Positions 12,020 to 23,890 of a stretch of 64,000 bases of DNA are shown in pieces. How positions within the stretch are numbered: the first letter of the stretch is position 1; each line of letters starts with the position of its first letter. Source of the DNA: Elgaria multicarinata webbii (lineage: Eukaryota > Chordata > Lepidosauria > Squamata > Anguidae); assembly GCF_023053635.1 (NCBI RefSeq), contig NC_086173.1:128514697-128578696 (forward strand), in the 5' to 3' direction. Under the pieces are notes generated by a model. The model ran no database searches. It was not told the DNA's origin and saw only the letters and a list, made by a program, of their open reading frames with translations. The position numbers and the translations under genes were made by a program.

Positions 12020-13310
12020 TACACATCTCACCATTGCTCTCCCAGGCTGCTGGCACTTCCTGATCTGAAAAGGCCCGATGGGAGGAATAAATTTATGATG
12101 TCTTCTCCTGGGTGGGAAGTGTGGGAAGCCAAGGAAGTTAGAGGCTATCAGAGAGGTGACTGTACAGTGAGAGAGAGGACATTCATTCACACTCCTCAGT
12201 CATTTCATAAGTAATGAAAGTACAAGAATCCTGAACCATACCCATGAGAATTCGTCTGATTTTTTTTTCTCCTTTGAATTTCTTTTTGAAATCAATTTCT
12301 TTTCTTCAAACTGAATGACAATGGTCAAAATTTTCATAGGGGAAATTTTAAGCACAACACTAATTGAAACACTGACTTACTTTGAGAAATTCAAGATTTG
12401 AGAATTCAGTTTGAACTAACCTGATCCACAGCTCCCAGAAAGATGTCTAAATCAGAACTTAACTATCCATTGGCTTTTATGCTTTTTGAGTGAGTGAGAC
12501 TTACTCCCAGGTAAGTGTGTAAATCCTGTTCCTAAAGATTGCAGTCTTCATGTAAAAGGAGTGTGCCCTACTTTATATTTTCCTGTTCTTGTCACAACAC
12601 AGTGTGCAAAAACCACAGCTTTATTTTGTATGCCTTTCTGTGGAAAACATATTCTGCAAATTACAGTTGTAAATAACTATTTTCTCTGCAGAAGTGTCAC
12701 TGCCTAATTTCTCACTTATGTGCTTGTGCTACAAGGGAAACTCAAAATCAGACGAAGCTGCTAAATAGATAAAAGTGAGTTAAGAGAGAATGCCTCTTAG
12801 CAAACGAAAAATTGCAAACATTATTTAAGTCACTTAATATTTTCACAACATGCATGAGTGCTAATCTTCAGGAAATCGCATGTAGCAAACACAATTTTAC
12901 TTCTCTTGTCTGGTTCTCTCAGTAAGGAGCTGTAAATTAACTTCAGCCTTTCAAAATGTAATAGAGATATTTATTTTCTAAAGCAATCTGTTCCATTCTG
13001 CTTTATATGAAAATGTGAATTAACGGTGCTGATATAGCAAATACTAAACCGGTTATAATGTAAAATGCACATAACATTAATAATAGTCAAAAGTTATTAG
13101 CCTTGCTAAAGGACTGTTAGACTAAAGGAATGCAGGGTTTTTTTTTTCCTATTAAGAAGTATAGCAGGAATCCATCTTCATAGAATAATGGACTTTCAGA
13201 ATCCTTTGGTGACTGAGAAATCCACTACATGATTGGCAAGACTTGCTGCATCTATCAGAATTTAAAAAAATCAGTGGAACAACACCAGTTTCCAGAACAT
13301 TCTTTATATC
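12020..13310. other. Intergenic, mostly single-copy
   Basis: A short repeat piece, GAGACTTACTCCCAGGTAAG, lies near 12495. 12560-13110 is AT-rich and shows no known element; it could include conserved non-coding sequence. Confidence 0.4.
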
Positions 13311-13317
13311 TGTAACA

Positions 13318-13726
13318 CAGCAATCCTGCGTTCGTTGGGAGAGAATCCCAGGCATCATGGGATATGGTGGATTCCTCCTCCCAAGGCCAAAGACACACCT
13401 ATGACCTCCGCTGATTCCCCTTCCCCACTCCCAGTCCCTCACAGCTGCCATGTGAAGCACTACAGTGGTTGCTTTTCCAAGGTCACGACAGTGATCTTGG
13501 GTAATTTCAGAGAGGTGAAGAAGGAGGCTTCCGGTGGATTGGGAGGGGAGAGCTATGGATCTGTAAGGTTCTATGGCTTCTCTATTACCATTCCTGTTCA
13601 CCACCGTTGCCTCTGTCATTCCTCCCACCCTGTTTTGCTCTTGCCAGAAGGGCATACCATAGATGGAGGACTCTGATCTAGGAGACCTCCATCTATCAGG
13701 AGCACAATCCATAGAATTGCACTCTA
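13318..13726. mobile_element. Element with GCAATCCT-type inverted ends
   Basis: It begins AGCAATCCTGCGTTCG and ends CAATCCATAGAATTGCACTC, whose complement begins GAGTGCAATTCTATGG. A related element at 45517 has matching ends. A 186-codon minus-strand frame crosses it but shows no domain. Confidence 0.5.
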
Positions 13727-13729
13727 ACT

Positions 13730-14411
13730 ACTGATAACTGCTGATTATTTATGAAGTGGAAGATGAATCATTCATCTAGCAGGTTATTCATCCAGTGGAA
13801 ATGGCCGTTCTTTTCTCTGCAATGGCCTGGAACAATGATACATTTGGGATATTTCTGAAGGTGTGAGGAACGGTGGCAACTAAAAAGAACTCTGCTGCCA
13901 TCTCCTGCCATCTTTCTGTTTTTTTCTTGGGTTGCTTTTAGAACCGCTGTCTCCCTGCTGTGTTAGATCCCAGTGATGCAGTGGAATGAGTGGGCCTGTT
14001 GGATACTGCCCATTGATTGTGGATAAGGCCCATTAAGTCTGAAATATTTCTTACTGCATAAAAACTATGCTCAATTTTTTTTTTTGATATATATGATATG
14101 GCTGAAATGTGAAAAATCCATGAAACTGATTTGCAAATTTAATCCTCTAAAATAAACCCACCTTAATATAAACTTTGTTGTGTCACTCAGTTTAGAAAGC
14201 TCTAGACTGAACACTGATTGGACAGGGTTTTCCTTCCTTACCTTTGATATATGAAATACATCTGTCAATATTTCTTTTTTCTATGATATAATGTTTGGGG
14301 AGTGAACTTTGCTCAACTTTCAGCTTTTAAATGTTAAAGTTCATGTAGATCATCCATTGGAAAAACAAACATGAAATGAAAAGAGCTGTTTTTCAAGTCT
14401 AAAAAAATCTT
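13730..14411. other. Intergenic, no feature seen
   Basis: AT-rich sequence with no recognised repeat or exon. Confidence 0.4.
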
Positions 14412-15489
14412 ATTTTATTTATTTATTTATTTATTTATTTATTACATTTCTATACCGCCCAATAGCCAGAGCTCTCTGGGCAGTTCACAAAAATTCTGGG
14501 CGGTTCACAAATCTTACTTGAAACTGAGAAACAAAACACTGGGCCAAAAAAATTCTGATTCTGGATTGTAATTTTGGTCTGGTTTGATTAGGAAAAAAAA
14601 ATTGCTAGGAGGGCTGCTTCGTGCCATAGTCCACCTGTGCCTCGAGTGACAATACTTGATCTAAGAGCCCCCCTAAACTACAAACCTGATACTTTAGGAA
14701 GAGTGCAACCTCTTCCAGAGCAGGTTGAACATCACTTAGCCAGGCAGATGAACCACCCACTAAAAGTACCTCCTTGTTGTCTGGATTGATTCTCAGTTGA
14801 TTGGCCCTCATCCAGTCCATTACTGCATCCAGACACTTCTTCATAATCTCACTGCCTCACCTGGTTTGATGAAAAGGAGAAATTAAGCTGGGTGGCATCT
14901 GCGTATTGGTGCTGTGCAAAAAGTTAAGGATATATACAACAAAGCAGTAATATTTAATGTACAAGAATAAAATTGGACTTAACAATAATATTGCATTAAA
15001 AGTGCAATAACATATTTTATCTAAAGACTACAACCCAGGCGGTTTTGGAAAAGGCTGAGGCCCTGTACTACTTTTAAAACAGAGTGACCACACAACTGTG
15101 GGAACTGTAAAGTCAACCCAATTAAATCTTCAGAGAGCATACAGCAGCCTGCATTGGCCACTGATGAAGCCTTCATGTTGAAATGCATTTGGCCTGTTCA
15201 TTTTATGTTGTTTCTGTGGGATATTTGTTCCTGTGCAATACGTTATTGCACTTTTAATGCAATATTATTGTTAATTTCAATTTTATTCTTGTACATTAAA
15301 TATTACTGCTTTATTGTATATATCCTAAACTTTTTGCTCAGCATTATCTGTTTGTTAAGGATTTCACCTTTCCTTACTTCTGTATCTGCGTATTGGTGAC
15401 ACTTCAGTCCATAACTTTGGGTAACCACCACTAGCAGTTCCATGTAGATATAAAAGAGCATGGCGGATTAATCAGAATCCTGTGGCACC
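14412..15489 (-). mobile_element. L2-like LINE fragment, split by a nested insertion
   Basis: On the minus strand, 15399-15489 has an RT piece just before the catalytic site (ATGCTCTTTTATATCTACAT, normally MLFNIYM). 14605-14896 continues with CLDAVMDWMRANQLRINPDN and KEVLLVGG, the region after the YADD motif, then GGLLDQVLSLEAQV. 14412-14512 is the 3' tail with the GGGCGGTATAGAAATGTAAT motif and (TAAA)n. Most of the 3' coding end is missing. The two RT parts are separated by an inserted element with target duplication. Confidence 0.85.
14912..15383 (+). mobile_element. Penelope-like element with inverted arms, nested in a LINE
   Basis: The 472-bp insert is flanked by a perfect 15-bp direct duplication, ATCTGCGTATTGGTG, at 14897-14911 and 15384-15398. 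Near-complementary arms of about 102 bp occupy 14911-15012 and 15241-15342. Between them CTGATGAAGCC...TTGAAAT at 15161-15184 resembles a hammerhead core. Long variable target duplications, inverted terminal structures and hammerhead motifs fit Penelope-like elements; the family call is inference, and a foldback or other non-autonomous element is possible. It has no coding capacity. Confidence 0.6.
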
Positions 15490-15867
15490 TGTGGAGGAAC
15501 CCTGGAAAGGCAGGTTACCTCTAATTGGGATTTGCTGAGTGGTGCCCAAAAACTACAAGACACGGTTTCTCTCCTTTTAGAAAAGTTTATTATGAGCAGT
15601 GCTGCAGCGCTGCAAGGTGACGGCCCTCAGATGATCTGAAGGACTGCCTATTATTTTCAGGCAAAGCTAACATACTTATAGGGTACCATCCTTAGAAACA
15701 ACGGCAGAACTTCCTCATACAATACACCAATCATAATACAGAAATCGGTAAGCTTTTCCAACCAATGATAGGCATAGCCCTTACGCATGTGCACAGTGCA
15801 ATGTTTCGAAGACTAGAAAAACAGTACGTCGATGGGTATTGGCAAACCTGTTGCCATATTACAACAA
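15490..15867 (-). mobile_element. Probable solo LTR of an endogenous retrovirus-type element
   Basis: On the minus strand the 378-bp segment starts TGTTGTAATATGG and ends GTTCCTCCACA, so it has TG...CA ends. It contains AATAAAC upstream of a short R/U5-like stretch. It abuts LINE sequence on one side and a CR1 3' end on the other. No internal genes accompany it. No clear target duplication was seen. It is a fossil, with family and age unresolved. Confidence 0.55.
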
Positions 15868-15878
15868 TATGGGTTCTG

Positions 15879-16075
15879 GAGTGGCTTAGATGGCTTTAAA
15901 AAAAGGAATTAGATAACTACTTGGTGGCTAAGTCTACTTATGTCTACTACTCATGATGGCTATAAATTACCTCAAAGGTCAGAGGCAGCATGCAGTTGGC
16001 TACTGTGGGGAACAGGCTGCTGGGGTAGGTAGGCCTTTGGTCTGAACAAGCTGGGCTTGTGTTATGTTCTTAAGT
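15879..16075 (+). mobile_element. CR1-like LINE 3' end
   Basis: GATGGCTTTAAAAAAAGGAA, CATGATGGCTATAAATTACC, GCCTTTGGTCTGAACAAGCT and a final TTATGTTCTTAAG give the order of the 3' UTR also found at 38799 and 40018. Confidence 0.8.
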
Positions 16076-16079
16076 ACCT

Positions 16080-17420
16080 TATGAGGCTACTCTGTTACCT
16101 AAAATTGCTAATGTTATTCATGCTGTACTAGTCTTTTGGCCAGATGTATCAGACCAAAAGTAGTGTGTCCTCTGGCATTTTAAAGACAAGGCAACAATGG
16201 AAAACACTGTTCTACCATTAGAGTGATTTTTCTATTCATGTTTTAGAAGGACTTATTCTCCGAACACAGAAAAGTAGGTTTCAGACGTGTATAGAGATGT
16301 GTGCCCTCAGGAAACACAGTAAGACTGCAGATAGGATAATAAGGCTTTAAGTAGCTCATGCCACAATTGTCTGAAGACCTTTGTACATTAAAATGGGTGC
16401 TCCATTTTGTTTTTATGTATAAAAGGAACAAATACCACACTGTCAGATGTCAGCAGCAAAATTCTTCCTGGTGTAGCTGAAAGGAGCATCTTGTCCACTG
16501 TGAATAATAAAGGAAGTCTTATTAAACATTAGACACCATGTTGGAGATTTGATTTAAAACTGACAGCAAGAATTGGTCTGGGATACTTAATGTTATTAAA
16601 TGCCAAGCTATGTACCAAGCATATTTGGAGAACATATGAATCAATAAGTGTTTGGCAGTTTTATTTGGTTTAAAGGAATGAACTGCCACAAAGTGACCAA
16701 ATCATGGTTAATGTCTTTAATTTAAAATAAAACCAAAAAGTAAAAAATCTTTGGCTGGCATAATAGTAAGCAATAGACCATGATTTAATCACATATTATC
16801 TCTCAGAAGTTTTATTAAAATGTTTTCCAAACAGTTATTAAAGTGCAGGACACATTGTCATTTAAAAATAAAAAAAAATCCGTAGAGTGATTCAAAAAGT
16901 CATTGCTGTGTTAATACAAGAAATCATCTAGGAGCTGGGTGTATGTGTGCGTGTGGGGAGGTGGGGAGATAATGCTTGGAAAATATTGGGAGTCCATACT
17001 TATGAGTGTCATGGTAGAGATAAATTAGATAAATTATTATGCTGGGTCTTAGATACAAATGTCTGCTGCTATGCACTGTCTAATAATTCAACTCCATTTC
17101 TTTGATTTTCCTTCTCAGGGAGAGAGAGATAATGAATAATTGACTATGTGCATCTGTATACTCAGCTTCTAAAATGAGTATTTTTACTTACTCTTCCCCA
17201 CTCCCTGGCTAAGCAGACATACACATTGCCTCCCTGTGCCCTTAAAAATGTAATGAGTTGGGGGGTCATTTTAGGGGGAACTGTATGGCAGGGTGACTGT
17301 TACCGGTGGGGCCACAGGGTAGATGTAACTGTTTCAGTCCCTTAGGACCTCACCTGTAAACTGCTTAGAATCCCTAGGACAGCTGGTCTGAAAAAAAAAT
17401 CTTCCTGCAAAAGTCCATGG
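16080..17420. other. Intergenic, no gene seen
   Basis: AT-rich and largely single-copy. No splice-bounded contactin terminal exon was found on the minus strand. Confidence 0.4.
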
Positions 17421-17445
17421 AGAGTTGCTGCTGATCAGTATAGAA

Positions 17446-17574
17446 CAGGGGTGGACAGAAGGTAAATCTCCACATGTTTTGGACTTCAACTCCCAGAAGC
17501 CCCTGCCAGCATGGTCAGGAATGCTGGGAACTGAAGTCCAAAATATATGGAGGTCTACTTTCTGCCCACCCCTG
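17446..17574. mobile_element. hAT-like MITE inserted in a SINE remnant
   Basis: This 129-bp element has ends CAGGGGTGG and CCACCCCTG and inner arms GGACTTCAACTCCCAG/CTGGGAACTGAAGTCC. It is flanked by near-identical 8-bp duplications, GTATAGAA and ATATAGAC. The flanks, GAGTTGCTGCTGATCAGTAT and ATATAGACAATACTGGGCAA, form a continuous SINE 3' region when the insert is ignored. Confidence 0.82.
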
Positions 17575-17885
17575 ATATAGACAATACTGGGCAAGGTGGA
17601 CCAAACGCTAGTTCTCCCCCCCCTTCCTATTACATTTTTATTTGGTCCCTCTTTGAGGGAACTCAGGTACATGGCCCTTCAGTAATTGTCACATTAACCT
17701 TGTCAGTTAGGTTATGTTGGACATGGTGATTACCCTATGCTCATCCAAGCTTTATGGTTGAATCTAATCCCAGCTCTCACACACCCAGGTCTGACCCTCT
17801 GTCTACTAAACCACACTGGTTCTCTTTGTAACTGCACTGTGAACAAAAGGTTCATTTTGCTAAGTGGTATTCATAGGGCATGGCA

Positions 17886-18096
17886 GGGACCATAGCTCGA
17901 TGGTAGAGCAAATGGCTTACATGCAGAAGGCCCCAGGTTCAAGTTGTGGCCACTCCACTTAATAAAAAATCTCCGGTAGGAGGAACCTCTGTTGAAGATA
18001 CCTGAGAACTGCAGAGTACAGGAGTACAGAGTACTGGGTTAAATGAACAAATAATCTGAACTTGTATACAGCAGCTTCCTAGGTTCCTATATTCAT
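17886..18096 (+). mobile_element. tRNA-derived SINE
   Basis: ATAGCTCGATGGTAGAGC matches an A-box and GGTTCAAGT a B-box, about 30 bases apart. The 3' part has ATACAGCAGCTTCCTAGGTT. This is the squamate-type tRNA SINE order. A small internal part is missing or diverged. Confidence 0.85.
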
Positions 18097-18099
18097 CAT

Positions 18100-18463
18100 T
18101 TGGAGCTATGTCATGGCATATCAGGGTTTAGAGACAAATGAGGGGTGTCAGCTATATTCTCTTTCCATCTTGTTCTACCAGACAGTTCCCCAGGGACCCC
18201 TGGTTGCCTACTGTTGGATCCTTGATGTGATCCAATATAGGCAGTTCTTACATTGAAAGAGGCCAAAAGGGAATATCTTTCATTCCCCTGCTGTGAGGCA
18301 GGGCCACACACCCATAGTGCTAAAGAAGTAGTAGTAGATTATTTACAGTCTACCAACCACATACAGAATAAAAGAATATATAAATAAAAAATACATATGC
18401 ATATTATTTATGGATCATCCTATGAACCGGATTAGTGGGAGTTTCACAAGAGTACTTCTTATG
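18100..18463. other. Intergenic, no gene seen
   Basis: No clear repeat or exon; short AT-rich stretches only. Confidence 0.4.
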
Positions 18464-18464
18464 T

Positions 18465-18512
<48 letters not shown>

Positions 18513-18514
18513 TC
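18464..18514. repeat. (TTTC)n microsatellite
   Basis: About 12 tetranucleotide units, followed by an AT-rich ATTTATATACTGCTTACC LINE-tail-like sequence. Confidence 0.95.
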
Positions 18515-18786
18515 ATAGATTTATATACTGCTTACCATGTTTATAAATATTTCTAAGTAGTTTACAAGAAAATTAAATACATTAAAATATATGGTGATAT
18601 ACATTAAAATACAGTTCAAATTCATAGTAATTGCTAAAACATGTAAACAAAACATGTATAACAACCAACACAACACCATATATAACAACTCTAATGCAAT
18701 GATTATAAACATAGCACAGTACATAGAGGTATCTGTACCAGGCTGAGGGTATGGCTTTTTCTGTTCACATTAAAAGGCATGCACAG

Positions 18787-19369
18787 TAGGGCTGTGCACC
18801 CAACCCCCGTGCACCCAACCCCCTATCTGCCTTGGAGGCTGGTTTGGATCCCTGGTTTGGCTTGGCGGTGCTTTGGGGGTTGCCCGACCCACCTTGGTGA
18901 CAAAGCTGAGGCGAAATTCAGGCCCTCTGAGGTGACTTGGACTTTTCTGGGTGCTGGCTCCCTTTTCCCACTTACCTGATGCCTCCACCATCCGCTGTTG
19001 CTGTCCTTGCGTCTGGTGGCTTCCACTGCCGCTGTCACATAAGACCGGAAATAGGCCGCGTGGCCTACTTCTGGGCTTATGCGTTGGCAGCAGTGGAAGT
19101 CACCAGATGCAAGGACGGCGGCAGATGGCAACGGCACGTAAGCCTCCCCTCCCTACTTCCTCACTTCCCCGCTGCCTCTGCCATGGCAGAGGTGGAAGCA
19201 GCAAGTAAGGGAACCACCGATGGCTGGCTCCGAAGCGTTGAGGCGGCCCGAAGCTTTGGAGCCAATTGGCTTTGGGCTGCCTCAGGCTTCACCAGAAACA
19301 CCTTGGAACTGAGCTGAATAGGCCCGCCTTGGCTAGGATTCGGGGCCTCTGAGGCGGAGCATAGCCATA
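18787..19369. mobile_element. GC-rich gggctgtgcac element
   Basis: It begins TAGGGCTGTGCACCC and ends near GGAGCATAGCCATA, an imperfect inverse. The interior has complementary pieces (GCGTCTGGTGGCTTCCACTG against CAGTGGAAGTCACCAGATGC), making a hairpin. A related GTGCTTTGGGGG...CTTGGTGACAAAGC block appears at 57970. It is non-coding and probably a non-autonomous DNA transposon. Confidence 0.6.
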
Positions 19370-20734
19370 ACGCACAGTATCATGCACACTTACCCAAACA
19401 CATGCTTCAATTGTGTGCCTTTTCGAAATGTATGCATTTTTCTCCCATTGACTAAAGCCTGTCTGTGCAGATTTTTCAAAAGTGCACACCTTTTCATGCC
19501 TACTTTTCAAAACCATATTGTGGGTCTGTGAATCACATCACAAGCTTGGAAATATACAGACTTCAATTGCAGATCATCTTGGAGTCTGCATTCAGGTCCC
19601 AAAGGGGCAAATTGGGTAAATGCTGGCCGAAAACAAACTGAAATGAATTTCTCATACCTCCTTACGTTCCAAGGGAGTGAACCAAGACACCTGCTACAAA
19701 TGAAGGATAAAAAACAAACAAGCCACACATCAGAGGATGTCACAAACTTTATGCACCTCCTTGCCATAGTGTGGCTGCTGCACATACATAAGTGATGGAG
19801 AAGATTACATTTTATAGAGGTCCTTGTTCAGTCCAAGTCCTCCAGGATGAACTGAAATTAATATTTATCCTGCAAAGGTGAGCTTCTTGTCTAGGTGTGG
19901 GAAGCTCTACGAACTGTTTGAAATAAGAGAATGTGAGGTGTTAACTTCTTGTAATGAATGGAGATTCTCGTACTGGGGGACAGAGGAATATGACCAGGTG
20001 ACCCTCAAATTCCTTCTAGCAATGTAAGTTTATAATTCTGCTGGCCCAGGCTATCTTAAACTCTTCCAGGTTCCAAATATGAAGTGCACTTTTTATTCTT
20101 TGGTCTCAAAGGAGTCCCTTTTTTGTTGTTGCGAATTCTACTAGTGTATATGGAAATCACATTCATTAAGACGGAAACTTGGCTGGAAGGGATCTTCTTG
20201 TTAACCACAGAACACAGCACCTGTTATTCCCTTGCACCTCTCTTGACCTTGAGCTATTTTTTATGAAATCCCAATGAGTTTCTTTTGGCAGTTAAAAAAA
20301 AAAAGACAAGTGAAACTGACACATATCTAGATCTTGAGGCTTAACAATATATTTCTCATTTTCTCTCCCACAAGCTGTACAAATGTGAGAAGTCACTAAC
20401 TGGACTGAAACATATTTCCATGAAGTTCCTTTGTTTTCCTTGTCCAAAGACATCAGCAATCCATGGGGCACTTGTGGTGACTACCCTAGTATTTCATGAA
20501 TATTTGCTGCGAATCTGGCTTGTTTTTCTTCAGCAGTTCCTCAGGCAGGGACTGCTTACTGCTTTTAAAGTAAGCTGTAGAGAGAACTTTCATATTCTGG
20601 GTATTTCTAAGGCTAGGCAAAAATATCTTGATGAATTTTATCTGGATGAATTTTAAACCTAAGAATTTTAAGATGTTGTGATTGTTATTTTGTTGCGAGG
20701 GAAAGGAGAAGTTCCAGAAATAAAACACAGACAC
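19370..20734. other. Intergenic, no gene seen
   Basis: 19370-19510 has TGCACAC/TATGCATTTTT-rich sequence like that at 6970. The remainder appears single-copy. Confidence 0.4.
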
Positions 20735-21120
20735 CAGAGCTTGGAGTAAATTAGGGCCTCTTTATTTATACATGGAGATGCTACCTTCCATGGATCTGAG
20801 CGTGAACGTGGGGGAATCTTTTTGTTTATCTGCAGGCTCTAGCCTGCCCCCCAGGGCGAGCCACTCCGCTGTAAACAGGGGTCAGTTTTCCTGGCCCTCT
20901 TTCCAGCTACACTTAAATGTTTGTTGAGACCAACCCACGTCATCGCCACTCTGGCTGCATAGCTGAGTAGATGAGGCAAACCATATCCTGACCCAAAAGC
21001 TGCCAAGCCCTCGAGGTGCAGGACCTCTGATTTGCCATTCACCATAAAGGTGCCAGACTGCTCACCGTCCCTACTCTGATTTCTCCGAATTCCCACACGA
21101 ACCCTGCCTTTTAATAATCA
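20735..21120 (-). mobile_element. Possible LTR-like fragment
   Basis: On the minus strand AATAAAGAGGCCCTAATTTA, then CTGGTGTCTGTGTTTTATTTC, parallels AATAAACGTGGCCCTGTTTA...TTGTGTCCACCTCATTATTTC at 35142-35200. A poly(A) signal followed by a short shared 3' stretch is typical of an LTR R/U5 region. No internal genes are present. The call is tentative. Confidence 0.35.
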
Positions 21121-21429
21121 GCCTATTTATCCTCCATTCTAAGATTGAGATCAGTATGGAGTAGGCAAAAATGTGAACATTCTTAGATGACAGGGAAAAT
21201 TCCTACTCTTGCAAAAGAGGCGAGTGGGTTTGATTCCCATACTAGTTCATAGGGAGGGACGGTGGGGCCGAAATCGAAAGAGGCCATTGAACGCCAAGGG
21301 CGAGCCTTTTATAGCCTTTGCTCCACCCCTGCCTCACAAGGTAGTACATGTGCCTGGTACCTGTACTAGTTTTGTTTCTTTTCTGGCTCCCCTCCCATCG
21401 CAACAACTGACCCCCTCCCAAGCTGTTCC

Positions 21430-21550
21430 GGCTGGGTGGGTATTGGACATATTGTATTGTTTTATATGCTCTTTTAACCATTTTTATGTATTATATTGTA
21501 TTTAATGTTGTTCCCTGCCTTGATCCAGAGGGAAAGGCAGGTAAGAAATA

Positions 21551-21595
<45 letters not shown>

Positions 21596-21608
21596 CATCA
21601 TCATCATC
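21430..21608 (+). mobile_element. LINE 3' tail with (TTA)n
   Basis: TTTTATGTATTATATTGTAT, TGTTGTTCCCTGCCTTGATC, CAGAGGGAAAGGCAGGTAAG, then (TTA)n and (TCA)n from 21552. It belongs to the family at 1172, 56662 and 59990. Confidence 0.8.
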
Positions 21609-21609
21609 T

Positions 21610-22299
21610 TCCCTTCTTTTAGACCTGTGTCCATTGCAAGAGAGGAAAGAGAATATTGGGGATTATTTCAAGGCTCTTTCAACCTGTCCCAGATATGTTC
21701 AGGTGGGGGCAGTCTGGCTCTGGAGGGCGTGGGGGCAGATACATGGCAGCATGCAGATGCAAACTGTGCGTACAACACCTGCTGAAGGCAGACCTAGCTG
21801 TTAGCCCATACTGCTCCCAGCCAGACCACTTTGCAATTTGTGTTGGCAACCTGCTTCCCACCCTTGAGTCACAGCGAAGCAGCAGCTGGTTGCCAAATGG
21901 ACAAATAGGAATATTTTGCCAATAAGCCAGATTTTCACAGGAAATTGATTTCCGCATCTCCTCTGCATTGTTTACCAGTGGGAGGCATTCAGTCAATAGG
22001 GAGCTACTTTGATGTTCTGTTTTGCCTCTGTTGTAGTGAGGGCTGATCACCATTGCATGCTGTTGAGGCCTAGCTTACAGGTTTCCCCTTTGGAACAGAT
22101 CTTTTCAGGATTTGGGGGAAAGCTGGTTTCCCAGGAAGGCAGGATTAGGAAAAGGACAGCAGCAAAGAGATCTTTGAGTGCTCCTGGGGCTGGAAGCCAG
22201 ACAAGCTCATCTGAATGTTGCTCCATCAAACAGTGAATTGAGATTGAGTCTTAAGTAGGGGTTTGGCTTTCCTGGTTAGCTCTCAGTCTACACTGACTA
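21610..22299. other. Intergenic, no gene seen
   Basis: Overlapping short frames on both strands lack domains. No repeat was recognised. Confidence 0.4.
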
Positions 22300-23890
22300 T
22301 CAAAGTGGCATGATTAGTTTTAGCAGTCTCAGGCTGACACCTCATCCCAAAACACCAGGTAACATCCCTCAGCAGGCTCATGTAGATGTTAAACAGCATG
22401 GGGGAATAAAATACCTAAGCGAATCAAGTGCATCCCATTCTTCCCATCCCTCTCTTGGCAAAGATCATCTCACAGGGATCCAAGGCAGGTTCCATTCCAA
22501 AACCAGGCCTGAAGTCTGATTGAAATAGATCTAGATAATTTGTTTCATTCAGGAATGCCTGGAGTTGGCCAGCAACCATCTGCTCAAGCACCTTGCCTTG
22601 GAAGAGGATATTAGCAACCGGCCTATAGTTGTTTACATCTTCTAGGTCCATGTTGGGCATTTTTTCAGGAATGGCCTTGGCATCCTCTCAAGGAGAAGTT
22701 GACAACCTCTTTGACCCATCTACACATCCCCTCCTTATTAGATGTAATAAGTCATGAGAAAAAATGGTCAAGCATACAGGTTGTTGACATGACTTGCCAA
22801 GTACCATTTTTGCATCCCCAAAACTCTAAGGATGACCTCAGCATGGAAGTTGAGATCCCCCAGGACCATCATCCTAGGGGTCCTCAAAACCAAGAGCACC
22901 TCCATCAGCTCAGGCAGAGAGACTGAAGGATAGTGGATGGATAATGTCAGGATCAGGCCTGTTCTCCCTAGTGTGGGACCAGAAGTATAGCAGCCAAGAC
23001 TGGAAGTGGGGGAGGAGATTCTCCAGGATTCTTCAGGAATCAACGATGAATCTTCCCAGGAACTTCCCAGGATGCCAAAGGCTCAGTGACCATTCTCCCT
23101 TCACCCATGGGAATCCAGCCTCTGTCAGAAGGAAAGGGGACATCTGAGTTGACAGATCCCAAAGTCCGGTGGAGGGTCAACTGGGCAGAATTGAGAGGAG
23201 GTGGGAGGCGGTCCCTTAGGGTAGCCACTTGCCAGAGGTTTCTCCAAAAAGACCCTCCCTGAGGAAAAGTGCCTGTTGGACTGTGAGGAAATTGTCCAGT
23301 TTTAGTTGAAAAGCAACTGCCTACTTTGTTAGGCTAACTAAGCTTAGACGATAGCTCCTAGCATTCACACTCCCTTCAGATGTGAAGAGATACTTATTTG
23401 TTGAATAAAGCATTGTGGATTACATGGTGGACCTCTTTATTGTCTCACATCTCAGCAGGAGGGCTTGGATTCACAAAAGGTACATGAGCAGAATCCCTAA
23501 TCTGTCCTGGGTACACAATGCAAGGTACAATAACTCAAGATTGGCACTCAAATGGACAAGAAGCCTAACAAGGGAGATAGAATCTCTGTAGATCACAGCA
23601 ACCCTCCCTCCCTGACCCTCAAGTTGATGTTGGTGCTCCACCGAATTCCCAGGAAGGCAAACTGGAAGAGACTAACCTCTCCCAGTTCCCCCACCTATGT
23701 CTCAGTAAGGCACACCAAGTCGGCCCTCTCACCTGCAGTTAAATCATGGAGGGAGTTTTTATTTTGGACTGACCTGGCATTTAGCAACAGCAGCACCAGA
23801 CCCAAGGAGAAGCTGGTCAGACAACCAGGAACTATCTGGTTGGGGGAAGAACTAGAAGAGGGGATAGATAAAAGGTGTTTTTAACCCCCT
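22300..23890 (-). mobile_element. L2-like LINE: endonuclease and part of reverse transcriptase
   Basis: Read on the minus strand from 23890 it shows an endonuclease N-terminus (LLLLNARSVQNKNSLHDL, ADLVCLTETWVGE), then RMMVLGDLNFHAE of the endonuclease core near 22860. The RT start NNYRPVANILFQGKVLEQMV and FLNETNYLDLFQSDFRPGFG follow at 22440-22650, and SPMLFNIYMSLLR near 22390. RT sequence between FRPG and MLFNIYM is shortened and the 3' end is absent. Reading is broken by frameshifts and stops. It is a decayed copy, not a host gene. Confidence 0.9.

Noticed and set aside
13152-13712. Longest open frame in the window (186 codons, minus strand)
   Set aside because: It lies across an inverted-end repeat element, is overlapped by a 113-codon frame on the other strand, and shows no domain or splice-supported extension.
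16243-16440. Minus-strand frame containing KWSTHF, considered as the terminal CNTN6 exon
   Set aside because: Resemblance to the remembered PSTHF end is only a few residues; no matching acceptor phase and no hydrophobic GPI tail.
17886-17960. Functional tRNA gene
   Set aside because: A- and B-box matches exist, but the acceptor stem does not close and SINE-type 3' sequence follows.
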